Positions 1-5,403 of a DNA stretch of 8,472 nt are shown here, in pieces (position 1 is the first letter of the stretch; every line of letters begins with the position of its first letter). The translations under genes and the position numbers were made by a program. The DNA comes from Hyphomicrobiaceae bacterium (GTDB lineage Bacteria; Pseudomonadota; Alphaproteobacteria; Rhizobiales; MH13), in assembly GCA_020442235.1 (NCBI GenBank), contig JAGRKQ010000108.1, positions 1-8,472 of the forward strand. Reading direction: 5' to 3'. The notes beneath the pieces are model-generated. The model saw only the letters and a program-made list of their open reading frames with translations. It searched no databases and was not told where the DNA came from.

Positions 1-23
1 GCCGGCGGCGGCGGCGGTGGCGG
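1..23. repeat. CGG triplet tract encoding polyproline
   Basis: On the plus strand, CGG units run from position 3 to 23 with one TGG interruption. On the minus strand they encode Pro244-Pro250 of the TadG-like protein (CCG six times, CCA once). The tract reaches the window edge, so its full length is unknown. Near-identical triplets could slip during replication without changing frame, and consecutive prolines are a known cause of ribosome stalling relieved by EF-P. Confidence 0.75.
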
Positions 24-752
24 ATCGCAGCGGTGATCGTACCAGCTGATGCCCTCGAAATTCACGCCGTGAAAGGTCGAGCGTGCCGAGGTGTCCATCC
101 ACGCCATCTGCGTCCGGCCGTTGCCGATGTTGACGGTATAGCGATAAGGGACGATGGCAACGCGGCCGTCGGTCAGGTTGTCCTGGCCATCGAAGATGAT
201 GTCGACGAAATCGCCGGCCGCTTCACGCAGGGCATCCATATGCCGACGCATGGAGCCGGTGACATCGAGCACCAGAGCGATTTCGGTGTAGCGCGATTCG
301 TTGGTGGCAACCGACGTCACGCCCCAGTCGATGGTCCTGAAGCCAATGACCTGCATGATCGTGGTGTCGATCTGCCCATGCAGATTGACTCGCAGGGTGC
401 GGCGTTCGGCATCGATCTCATAAGTGTAGGGCATGCCGGCATATTCGGGCGGCAGGTTCGCGTCGAGATAACGACGGATCGTGTCCTCAACGACAGAATC
501 GTCGAAGCGCAGCATGCGCGTGCCGGCGAGCGCTGCGGCATCCGCGGCCATGAGGGCATGGCTGCGCGCTTCCTGAACCCGCGAGTAGTCGATCGCGGCG
601 GCGACAAGCCCGATCATCGGAATCATCGCAAGACCGAAGATCAAGGCGACGTTTCCGCCTTCCGCGCGCTGGAAGCGCGACAGCGATCCGAGCGTGACGG
701 AATCGGAGCCGACGCTGCCTTTCAGGCGATCTTTGAGTTTCCGTTTGAACAT
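1..752 (-). CDS. TadE/TadG-like Flp pilus-assembly protein with vWA domain (3' end outside window)
   Basis: This is probably a membrane-anchored component of a Flp/Tad-type pilus apparatus, with most of the protein outside the membrane. The frame stays open from the start codon to the window edge, giving 250 residues. Residues 1-32 are basic and Ser-rich. Residues about 34-55 (NVALIFGLAMIPMIGLVAA) form a single transmembrane helix followed by IDYSR, the typical TadE/TadG N-terminal pattern, and an Ala-rich helix (about 60-80) follows. A vWA domain begins near residue 157 with a MIDAS-type motif DVTGSM at 163-168 (Asp163, Thr165 and Ser167 as likely metal ligands; the canonical form is DxSxS). 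Residues 244-250 are seven consecutive prolines. I chose the ATG at 752-750 because AGGGA lies 6 nt upstream; in-frame ATGs at 758 and 767 are alternatives. The family is usually 400-600 aa, so perhaps half is missing. I leave the symbol blank because rhizobia carry several TadG-like vWA paralogues. Confidence 0.85.
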   Translation of the reverse strand, partial: MFKRKLKDRLKGSVGSDSVTLGSLSRFQRAEGGNVALIFGLAMIPMIGLVAAAIDYSRVQEARSHALMAADAAALAGTRMLRFDDSVVEDTIRRYLDANLPPEYAGMPYTYEIDAERRTLRVNLHGQIDTTIMQVIGFRTIDWGVTSVATNESRYTEIALVLDVTGSMRRHMDALREAAGDFVDIIFDGQDNLTDGRVAIVPYRYTVNIGNGRTQMAWMDTSARSTFHGVNFEGISWYDHRCDPPPPPPP

Positions 753-758
753 GGGCAT

Positions 759-763
759 TCCCT
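759..763 (-). promoter_or_regulatory. Ribosome binding site of the TadG-like gene
   Basis: The minus strand reads AGGGA here, 6 nt before the ATG at 752-750. This decides the start among three closely spaced in-frame ATGs (767, 758, 752): the site is only 0 nt from the ATG at 758 and lies downstream of the one at 767. Confidence 0.6.
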
Positions 764-814
764 GCATTCCGTTGGATGACCGAGATTGCCCAAAAAACAA
801 TGCGGACCCGTTAA

Positions 815-824
815 TTTGATCAAA
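815..824. promoter_or_regulatory. Perfect 10-bp palindrome TTTGATCAAA
   Basis: TTTGATCAAA is self-complementary and lies 63 bp upstream of the TadG-like start, inside the AT-rich segment. It could be a protein-binding half of the pilus-gene promoter. It is not an FNR/FixK box, which needs TTGAT and ATCAA separated by four bases. A 10-bp palindrome in AT-rich DNA may be chance. Confidence 0.25.
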
Positions 825-851
825 GAATCGCTTTAGAAAAACTTTCTTAGA

Positions 852-859
852 ATTTTATA
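852..859 (-). promoter_or_regulatory. Possible -10 element for the TadG-like gene
   Basis: The minus strand reads TATAAAAT, about 93 nt before the Shine-Dalgarno of the TadG-like gene. It is the best -10-like match in that direction, but the 16-18 nt upstream positions give no TTGACA-like -35. It would therefore need an activator or be weak. Low confidence. Confidence 0.2.
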
Positions 860-879
860 CAAAGGAGATTTGCTTCTCG

Positions 880-891
880 CTCCATGTGGAG
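880..891. promoter_or_regulatory. 12-bp inverted repeat CTCCA-TG-TGGAG
   Basis: Two 5-bp arms (880-884 and 887-891) are exactly complementary around a 2-nt centre, within otherwise AT-rich DNA. The arms are the most GC-rich words in their neighbourhood, which fits a protein-binding site better than a hairpin with such a tight loop. No regulator is identified. Confidence 0.25.
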
Positions 892-926
892 TAAATAACA
901 GTTCTATGATTTTTTAAGGTTAATTT

Positions 927-949
927 TTGCACTTGCAGTATTTGTGCAA
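927..949. promoter_or_regulatory. Operator-like dyad TTGCAC-N11-GTGCAA
   Basis: Arms TTGCAC (927-932) and GTGCAA (944-949) are perfect inverted copies 11 nt apart, and a third TTGCA copy (TTGCAG, 933-938) lies in the spacer. The 23-bp span suits a dimeric repressor or activator, such as a TetR- or LysR-type protein of the sort that often controls RND pumps. No such gene is in the window, so the link is inference. It lies 161 bp upstream of the adaptor start. Confidence 0.3.
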
Positions 950-973
950 TGCGGGATGGGTTTATTTTTTCCG

Positions 974-1027
974 GACGCATGCGCCCTGACCTGCGGCCTG
1001 CATCGTGCTGCCGGGCAGCCATGCGTC
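974..1027. repeat. 8-bp inverted repeat enclosing an inner stem-loop
   Basis: GACGCATG (974-981) and CATGCGTC (1020-1027) are perfect 8-bp inverted arms. Inside lies a competing hairpin: GCAT (1000-1003) with ATGC (1021-1024), and GCTGC (1007-1011) with GCAGC (1015-1019) around CGG. The two folds share bases 1021-1024, so they are mutually exclusive. No T-run follows on either strand in the direction of transcription, so it is not a standard terminator. If transcribed, it lies in the upstream leader of the efflux operon. Confidence 0.35.
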
Positions 1028-1063
1028 AGCGCACTTCGCTCTTTCCACCGCTTTGATGCAAGC

Positions 1064-1069
1064 TATAGT
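1064..1069 (+). promoter_or_regulatory. Possible -10 element for the efflux operon
   Basis: TATAGT lies 40 nt upstream of the proposed TTG start. The hexamer 17 nt further upstream is CTTTCC, a poor -35. If used, the transcript would begin just before the AGGAG stem-loop at 1076-1090 and leave a leader of about 30-35 nt. This is weak evidence from base matching only. Confidence 0.2.
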
Positions 1070-1075
1070 CCCAGC

Positions 1076-1095
1076 GCCGCAGGAGGCGGCCTTTT
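1076..1095 (+). terminator. Short GC stem-loop with T-run in the efflux leader; Shine-Dalgarno in the loop
   Basis: GCCGC (1076-1080) pairs with GCGGC (1086-1090) around the loop AGGAG (1081-1085), and CTTTT (1091-1095) follows. The form is that of a minimal intrinsic terminator or attenuator, though five base pairs and four T are below the usual strength. The loop is also the only strong Shine-Dalgarno-like word (AGGAGG, 1081-1086) ahead of the adaptor gene, but it is 23 nt from the TTG start, too far for direct use. It could be an attenuator, a ribosome standby site or a coincidence. Confidence 0.3.
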
Positions 1096-1109
1096 AAACG
1101 GATTCTGCC

Positions 1110-2240
1110 TTGTCCCCTCTGCGCCAAGTCCTTCTGATTGTTGTCTTTGCCGCTGTCGCCGGTGGTGGATGGTCTGTTTACCGCGGTTATCTTGCGCCGG
1201 CTCCTTCGCAGACCGCCGCCGCTGGTGGGCCACGCACCGCTGCGCGGGCAATCCCGGTGGAAACGGCTCGGGTGGAGCGGGCGGTGCTGCGCGATACGGT
1301 GGAGGCCGTCGGCACGACGCGCGCGCTTCGCGCGGTCGACATCGTGCCTTTGTCTTCCGGCCGCCTGACCGCGCTCACCGTCACACCCGGGATGGAAATC
1401 GCCGAAGGCGCCGTCATTGCGCAGCTGAATTCGGCCATCGAGGCCGCCGCGCTCGCCGAGGCGGAAGCACGTCTGCGCGAGGCGGAACTCGCCATGGAAC
1501 GCGCGCAGGCCCTGCGGCAGTCGAATACGGTTTCGCAGGCAACCCTGCTGCAGGCCGAGGTCGCGCTGGCAACCGCGCAGGCGGGGGTGGATCAGGCCCG
1601 CCAGCGCCTCTCCGACCGCACGGTTGTTGCGCCTTTCACCGGCGTTCTCGGCCTTGCCCGCGTCGATGCGGGCGCGCGGGTGACGGAACAGACCATTCTG
1701 ACCACGCTTGACGACATTTCCGCCGTCGAGGTCGAGTTTCAGCTCTCCGAAACCCTCATCGGCCGGGTGGCCATCGGTCAGAACGTGGAGGCGAGTGCGG
1801 CGGCCTTTCCGGGCCGGGTTTTTGCCGGCACGGTCATCAGCATCGACAGCCGCATCGACCCGGCATCGCGCGCCTTCCTGTTGCGCGCGCGCCTACCCAA
1901 TCTCGACCGCACGCTTCCCGCCGGCATGTTCATGCGTCTCAGCGTGGTGATCTCGGAGCGCGAGGCACTGGCCGTTGCCGATGAGGCGGTCGTGCTTCAG
2001 GCCGGCGAAGCGATCGTCTACCGGGTCGAGGAGGATGTCGCACACCGCATCGTCATCACGCCGGGCGAGCGCCATGACGGCCTTGTGGAAATTCTCGGCG
2101 GACTGGACGAGGGCGACGAGATCGTGCTGCGCGGCACGCAGAGCCTGCGCGACGGGGCGACGATCCGGCGTGCGGGCGAGGGGCAGGCGCGACCGGCCGG
2201 TGCTGGCGCCCAGCCCGCTGCATCCTCGCAGGGCAGCTGA
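1110..2240 (+). CDS. RND efflux periplasmic adaptor (membrane fusion protein, HlyD/AcrA type)
   Basis: This protein bridges the inner-membrane RND pump encoded next to it and an outer-membrane channel. Its 376 residues fit the family. Residues 6-20 are a hydrophobic N-terminal anchor (VLLIVVFAAVAGGG) with no lipobox Cys; a Pro/Ala-rich linker (28-48) follows. The lipoyl halves are at about 62-106 (VDIVPLSSGRLTALTV) and 170-202 (TVVAPFTGVLGLARV, the typical second half), split by an Ala/Glu/Gln-rich coiled-coil hairpin (108-168). A beta-barrel (about 205-285, DPASRAFLLRARLPN) and a membrane-proximal domain (286-352) follow. The start is TTG at 1110: a TAA at 1095-1097 closes the frame upstream, and no in-frame ATG precedes residue 95. 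Only a weak CGGA lies at normal spacing. The gene ends 3 nt before the permease ATG, so the two form one operon. The function is secure; the exact start is not. Confidence 0.94.
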   Translation: MSPLRQVLLIVVFAAVAGGGWSVYRGYLAPAPSQTAAAGGPRTAARAIPVETARVERAVLRDTVEAVGTTRALRAVDIVPLSSGRLTALTVTPGMEIAEGAVIAQLNSAIEAAALAEAEARLREAELAMERAQALRQSNTVSQATLLQAEVALATAQAGVDQARQRLSDRTVVAPFTGVLGLARVDAGARVTEQTILTTLDDISAVEVEFQLSETLIGRVAIGQNVEASAAAFPGRVFAGTVISIDSRIDPASRAFLLRARLPNLDRTLPAGMFMRLSVVISEREALAVADEAVVLQAGEAIVYRVEEDVAHRIVITPGERHDGLVEILGGLDEGDEIVLRGTQSLRDGATIRRAGEGQARPAGAGAQPAASSQGS

Positions 2241-2243
2241 GCC

Positions 2244-5200
2244 ATGGTGCTTTCTGATCTTTCGATCCAGCGTCCGGTTCTGGCCATCGTTGCCTCCGTT
2301 CTGATCGTCGTCTTCGGCGTGGCGGCGCTGCGCGGCCTGCCGGTGCGCGAACTGCCCGACATCGACACGGCGGTGGTGACCGTCACCACCACCTATACCG
2401 GGGCCAGTCCCGAGGTCGTCGACAACGACATCGTGCAGTTGATCGAAGGCGCGGTCGCCGGCATCAGCGGCGTGGAAAGCATCACCTCCGATGCCCGCCG
2501 CGGGCGCGGGCGCACGGTGATCGAATTTTCCGTCGGGCGTGACATCGACGAGGCGGCCAATGATGTGCGCAATGCCGTCGCCCGGGTGCGCTCGCGGCTT
2601 CCCGAGGACGCGGACGAACCGCAGGTGGTCAAGGCCGACAGCGACGCCGATCCGGTGATGCGCCTTGCCGTCATCTCCGACCGCATGACCGCCAGCGAGA
2701 TCACCGACTATCTGGAGCGGGTGCTGGTCGACCGCTTTGCCTCGCTCGATGGCGTGGCCAGCATCGACATCTTCGGCGCCCGTCGCCCGGCGATCCGGAT
2801 CTGGATCGACCGGCAGGCGCTGACCGCGCGCGGCCTGACGGTTGCCGATGTGGAATCGGCGATCCGGCTGGCCAATGTCGAATTGCCGGCGGGCGAGATC
2901 GAATCCGATACGCGCGAACTGACCGTGCGTCTCGACAGCCGGCTTTCGACGCTCGCCGCCTTCGCCGAAACCGTGATCGGCGAGGTCGGCGGCTATGCGG
3001 TGCGGCTTTCCGACGTGGCGCGGGTGGAGCCGGGCTCGGAAGACGACGACACCATCGTGCGCGCCAATGGCGTCGAGGCGGTCGGCATCGGCATCACCCG
3101 GCAGGCGCAGGCCAACACCATCGAGATTTCCGAGCGCGTGCGGGCCCTGATCGAAGAGATCACGCCGACGCTGCCCGAAGGCATGGTCATACAGGTCGGG
3201 TCGGACGATGCGATCTTCATCGCCGCCTCGATCCGCGAGGTGCTGATCGCGTTGATGATCTCGCTGGTGCTGGTGGTGGCGGTCATCCTCCTGTTCCTGC
3301 GCTCCTGGCGGGCGACGCTGGTGCCGGCGGTGACGATCCCGGTGGCGCTGATCGGCTGTTTCATCGGCATTTCGCTGCTCGGCTATTCGCTCAACGTGCT
3401 GACGCTGCTGGCGCTGCTTCTGGCCATCGGCCTCGTCGTCGACGACGCCATCGTCGTTCTGGAGAACGTCAAGCGGCGCATCGATCTGGGCGAATCCCCG
3501 CTGCTTGCCGCAACGCTCGGCACCCGCCAGGTGACCTTCGCGGTGCTGGCGACGTCGGTGACGCTGGTCGCGGTCTTCGTGCCGATCTCTTTCCTGGAGG
3601 GCCAGGCGGGGCGGCTCTTCACCGAATTCGGCTTCGTGATGGCGATTGCCGTGGTGATTTCCACTTTCGTGGCGCTGTCTCTGTGCCCGATGCTGGCCTC
3701 GCGCATTCTCAAGCCGGCGCGGCGCGGGGGCGGCAAGGGCGATGATGATGGCGATGCCGGGGCGGTCGATGCGGATGAGGCGGTTGCCGATTCCGCCATC
3801 GGGCGCGGCTATCGCCGGCTGGTGGAAGCCTCGATCGGCATGCCGCTGGTGGTGCTGGCGGTTGCCGGCGTTGCCGCCGGGGCGAGCCTTCTTGCCTTCA
3901 ATTTTCTGCCGCGCGAACTCACCCCGCGCGAGGATCGCGGCGTTCTCTTCATCCCGCTGACCGCGCCGCAGGGGGCGACCATTGCCGTCACCGACCGGGA
4001 GGCGCGCCGCGTGGAGCAGGCGGTCGCGCCCTTGCGCGAAGACGGCACGGTGCGCACCGTCTATTCGATTGTCGGGCCGGGGGGGCAAGGCAACCGCGCC
4101 TTTGTGGTGCTGAGGCTTTCCGAGTGGGACGAACGCGACACCGGGGCTGGTGATGTCGTGCGCCAGCTCATTCCGGTTGTCAGCGGACTGACGGGCGCGC
4201 GCGGGTTCCCCGTTTCCCCGGCGGGGCTCGGGCTTCGCGGTTCATCCAATCCGCTGCGCATCGTGGTTGGCGGACCGAGCATTGTCGAAGCGGTCGAATA
4301 TGCCGAACTCCTGCTGGAGCGCGCCGAAGCCAATCCGCGCATCCTGTCGCCGGAAATCGATTATGAAGAGACCCAGCCGCAGATCGACATCACCCTCGAC
4401 CGGGCACGCATGGACGATCTCGGCATTTCCGTGCAGACGGTGGCGGCAACGCTTCAGGCGCTCTTCGCCTCACGCACCGTTTCCACCTATCTCGAACGCG
4501 GACGCGAATATGACGTGATCCTGCAGGGCGAACGCGACGACCGTCGCTCGCCGTCCGATCTTGCCTCGGTGTTCGTGCGCGCCGGGAACGGCACGCTGGT
4601 GCCGCTGTCGAGCCTTGCGCGGTTTTCCGAAAGCTCCGCAGCGCCGCAGCTCAACCGCGTCGACCGGCTTCCTTCGGTCACCATTCAGGGCGCGCTGGCG
4701 GAAGGCTACGGCCTTGGCGATGCGATTGCCTATATGCAGGACGAAGCGCGCACGTTGCTGCCGCCCGATGCGCGGGTTTCGCTGTCGGGACAGTCGCGCC
4801 AGTATCAGGACACCTCCGCAGGCGTTGCCGTCACCTTCGCGCTCGCCCTCATCATCGTGTTTCTGGTTCTGGCGGCGCAGTTTGAAAGTTTCGTCGATCC
4901 GGTCGTGGTCATGCTTTCGGTGCCGCTGGCGCTGGCCGGGGCGATTTATGCGCTGTTCTTCGCCGGATTGTCGCTCAATCTCTATTCCCAGATCGGCATC
5001 CTGCTGCTCATCGGGCTGATGGCCAAGAACGGCATCCTCATCGTCGAGTTTGCCAACCAGCTGCGCGATGAAGGCAAGAGCGTGCGCGATGCGGTGATCG
5101 AGGCGGCGGTCCTGCGGCTCCGGCCCATCGTCATGACGACGGTTTCGACCATCTTCGGTGCAGTGCCGCTGGTGATCGCCAGCGGGGCGGGGGCGGAAAG

Positions 5201-5372
5201 CCGCATCGCCATCGGCACCGTCATCGTCGGCGGGCTGGCCTTCGCGCTGGTGCTGACGCTCTTCGTCACGCCGGTGCTCTACGACCTGATGGCGCGCTTC
5301 ACCACGCCGCGCGGCGAGATCACGCGGCGGCTGGAAGCCGAACTCAAGGGAACGGCGACGCCGGCGGAGTAA
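2244..5372 (+). CDS. RND efflux permease (AcrB/HAE1 family), proton-driven pump subunit
   Basis: This is an inner-membrane proton/drug antiporter that forms the engine of a tripartite pump with the adaptor just upstream. Its 1042 residues match AcrB-type pumps (about 1030-1050). TM1 is at about 11-31. The first periplasmic domain (32-328) includes ELPDID and TYTGASPE, typical of the pore region. TM2-TM6 span about 329-488, with the proton-relay pair Asp400-Asp401 in TM4 (GLVVDDAIVVLENVKR). TM7 is at about 532-552, the second periplasmic domain at 555-862, and TM8-TM12 at 863-1018. TM10 carries the relay Lys928 (LMAKNGILIVEFA). The relay residues match AcrB D407/D408/K940, so the pump should be active. 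An unusual Gly/Asp-rich stretch (495-516) lies in the cytoplasmic linker between TM6 and TM7. The ATG has AGGG 10 nt upstream. The substrate cannot be read from sequence; multidrug, solvent or metabolite export are all possible, while the Asp-Asp relay argues for the HAE rather than the heavy-metal branch. Confidence 0.97.
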   Translation: MVLSDLSIQRPVLAIVASVLIVVFGVAALRGLPVRELPDIDTAVVTVTTTYTGASPEVVDNDIVQLIEGAVAGISGVESITSDARRGRGRTVIEFSVGRDIDEAANDVRNAVARVRSRLPEDADEPQVVKADSDADPVMRLAVISDRMTASEITDYLERVLVDRFASLDGVASIDIFGARRPAIRIWIDRQALTARGLTVADVESAIRLANVELPAGEIESDTRELTVRLDSRLSTLAAFAETVIGEVGGYAVRLSDVARVEPGSEDDDTIVRANGVEAVGIGITRQAQANTIEISERVRALIEEITPTLPEGMVIQVGSDDAIFIAASIREVLIALMISLVLVVAVILLFLRSWRATLVPAVTIPVALIGCFIGISLLGYSLNVLTLLALLLAIGLVVDDAIVVLENVKRRIDLGESPLLAATLGTRQVTFAVLATSVTLVAVFVPISFLEGQAGRLFTEFGFVMAIAVVISTFVALSLCPMLASRILKPARRGGGKGDDDGDAGAVDADEAVADSAIGRGYRRLVEASIGMPLVVLAVAGVAAGASLLAFNFLPRELTPREDRGVLFIPLTAPQGATIAVTDREARRVEQAVAPLREDGTVRTVYSIVGPGGQGNRAFVVLRLSEWDERDTGAGDVVRQLIPVVSGLTGARGFPVSPAGLGLRGSSNPLRIVVGGPSIVEAVEYAELLLERAEANPRILSPEIDYEETQPQIDITLDRARMDDLGISVQTVAATLQALFASRTVSTYLERGREYDVILQGERDDRRSPSDLASVFVRAGNGTLVPLSSLARFSESSAAPQLNRVDRLPSVTIQGALAEGYGLGDAIAYMQDEARTLLPPDARVSLSGQSRQYQDTSAGVAVTFALALIIVFLVLAAQFESFVDPVVVMLSVPLALAGAIYALFFAGLSLNLYSQIGILLLIGLMAKNGILIVEFANQLRDEGKSVRDAVIEAAVLRLRPIVMTTVSTIFGAVPLVIASGAGAESRIAIGTVIVGGLAFALVLTLFVTPVLYDLMARFTTPRGEITRRLEAELKGTATPAE

Positions 5373-5403
5373 TCGGGCAACCGTTCAGGAAGCGCTGTCG
5401 CCG
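5353..5403. repeat. Dyad centred on the gap between the convergent operons
   Basis: CGGCGAC (5353-5359) and GTCGCCG (5397-5403) are perfect 7-bp inverted arms whose centre (5378) falls inside the 12-nt gap (5373-5384) between the permease and glpK stop codons. A G-T wobble (5360/5396) and CG/CG pairs (5362-5363/5393-5394) extend it. It overlaps both coding ends and has no T-run on either side. It could help stop or stabilise transcripts from both directions, but it is not a canonical terminator and may be chance in GC-rich DNA. Confidence 0.25.

Larger units (their letters stand above)
753..1109. promoter_or_regulatory. Divergent intergenic region between the pilus gene and the efflux operon
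   Basis: This region separates the minus-strand TadG-like gene from the plus-strand efflux operon and must hold the start signals of at least the latter. Positions about 780-970 are far richer in A/T than anything else in the window, with runs such as TTTTTT at 965-970 and several short dyads listed separately. Positions 971-1109 return to high GC and carry stem-loops. No convincing sigma-70 pair is visible. The best -10-like hexamers are TATAGT at 1064-1069 on the plus strand and TATAAAAT at 859-852 on the minus strand, neither with a good -35 at 17 nt. I see no credible protein-coding gene or known riboswitch here. AAAGGAG at 861-867 precedes only very short frames. Confidence 0.6.

Noticed and set aside
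33..779. A 248-codon plus-strand frame opposite the TadG-like gene
   Set aside because: The minus strand encodes a membrane helix plus a vWA MIDAS motif with a good ribosome site; the plus-strand product resembles nothing.
815..824. FNR/FixK box reading of TTTGATCAAA
   Set aside because: FNR/FixK sites need four bases between TTGAT and ATCAA; here the half-sites merge, so only an unspecified palindrome is reported.
870..917. Small ORF starting at TTG 870 or ATG 884 after AAAGGAG (861-867)
   Set aside because: The frames are only about 15 and 4 codons long, the spacing to the ribosome site is poor (2 and 16 nt), and there is no sign of coding bias.
961..1027. Intrinsic terminator formed by the 974-1027 repeats and the T-run at 965-970
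   Set aside because: The T-run precedes the stem on the plus strand and becomes an A-run on the minus strand, so neither direction gives stem followed by U-tract.
1102..1137. Cys-containing leader peptide starting at ATT 1102 downstream of AGGAGG
   Set aside because: It is eleven codons from a rare start codon with 15-nt spacing, and nothing beyond chance supports it.
1110..1200. Lipoprotein signal peptide on the adaptor
   Set aside because: There is no Cys in the first 40 residues, so no lipobox exists; an uncleaved anchor or a standard signal peptide fits better.
944..1711. A 255-codon plus-strand frame running from the intergenic region into the adaptor gene
   Set aside because: It has no ribosome site, its product is Arg/Gly/Cys-rich low complexity, and it is out of frame with the clear adaptor domains.
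1893..4088. A 731-codon open frame antisense to the adaptor and RND permease
   Set aside because: Its product is a low-complexity His/Asp/Arg/Gln mix typical of the complement of GC-rich coding DNA, and the sense strand holds an unmistakable RND pump.
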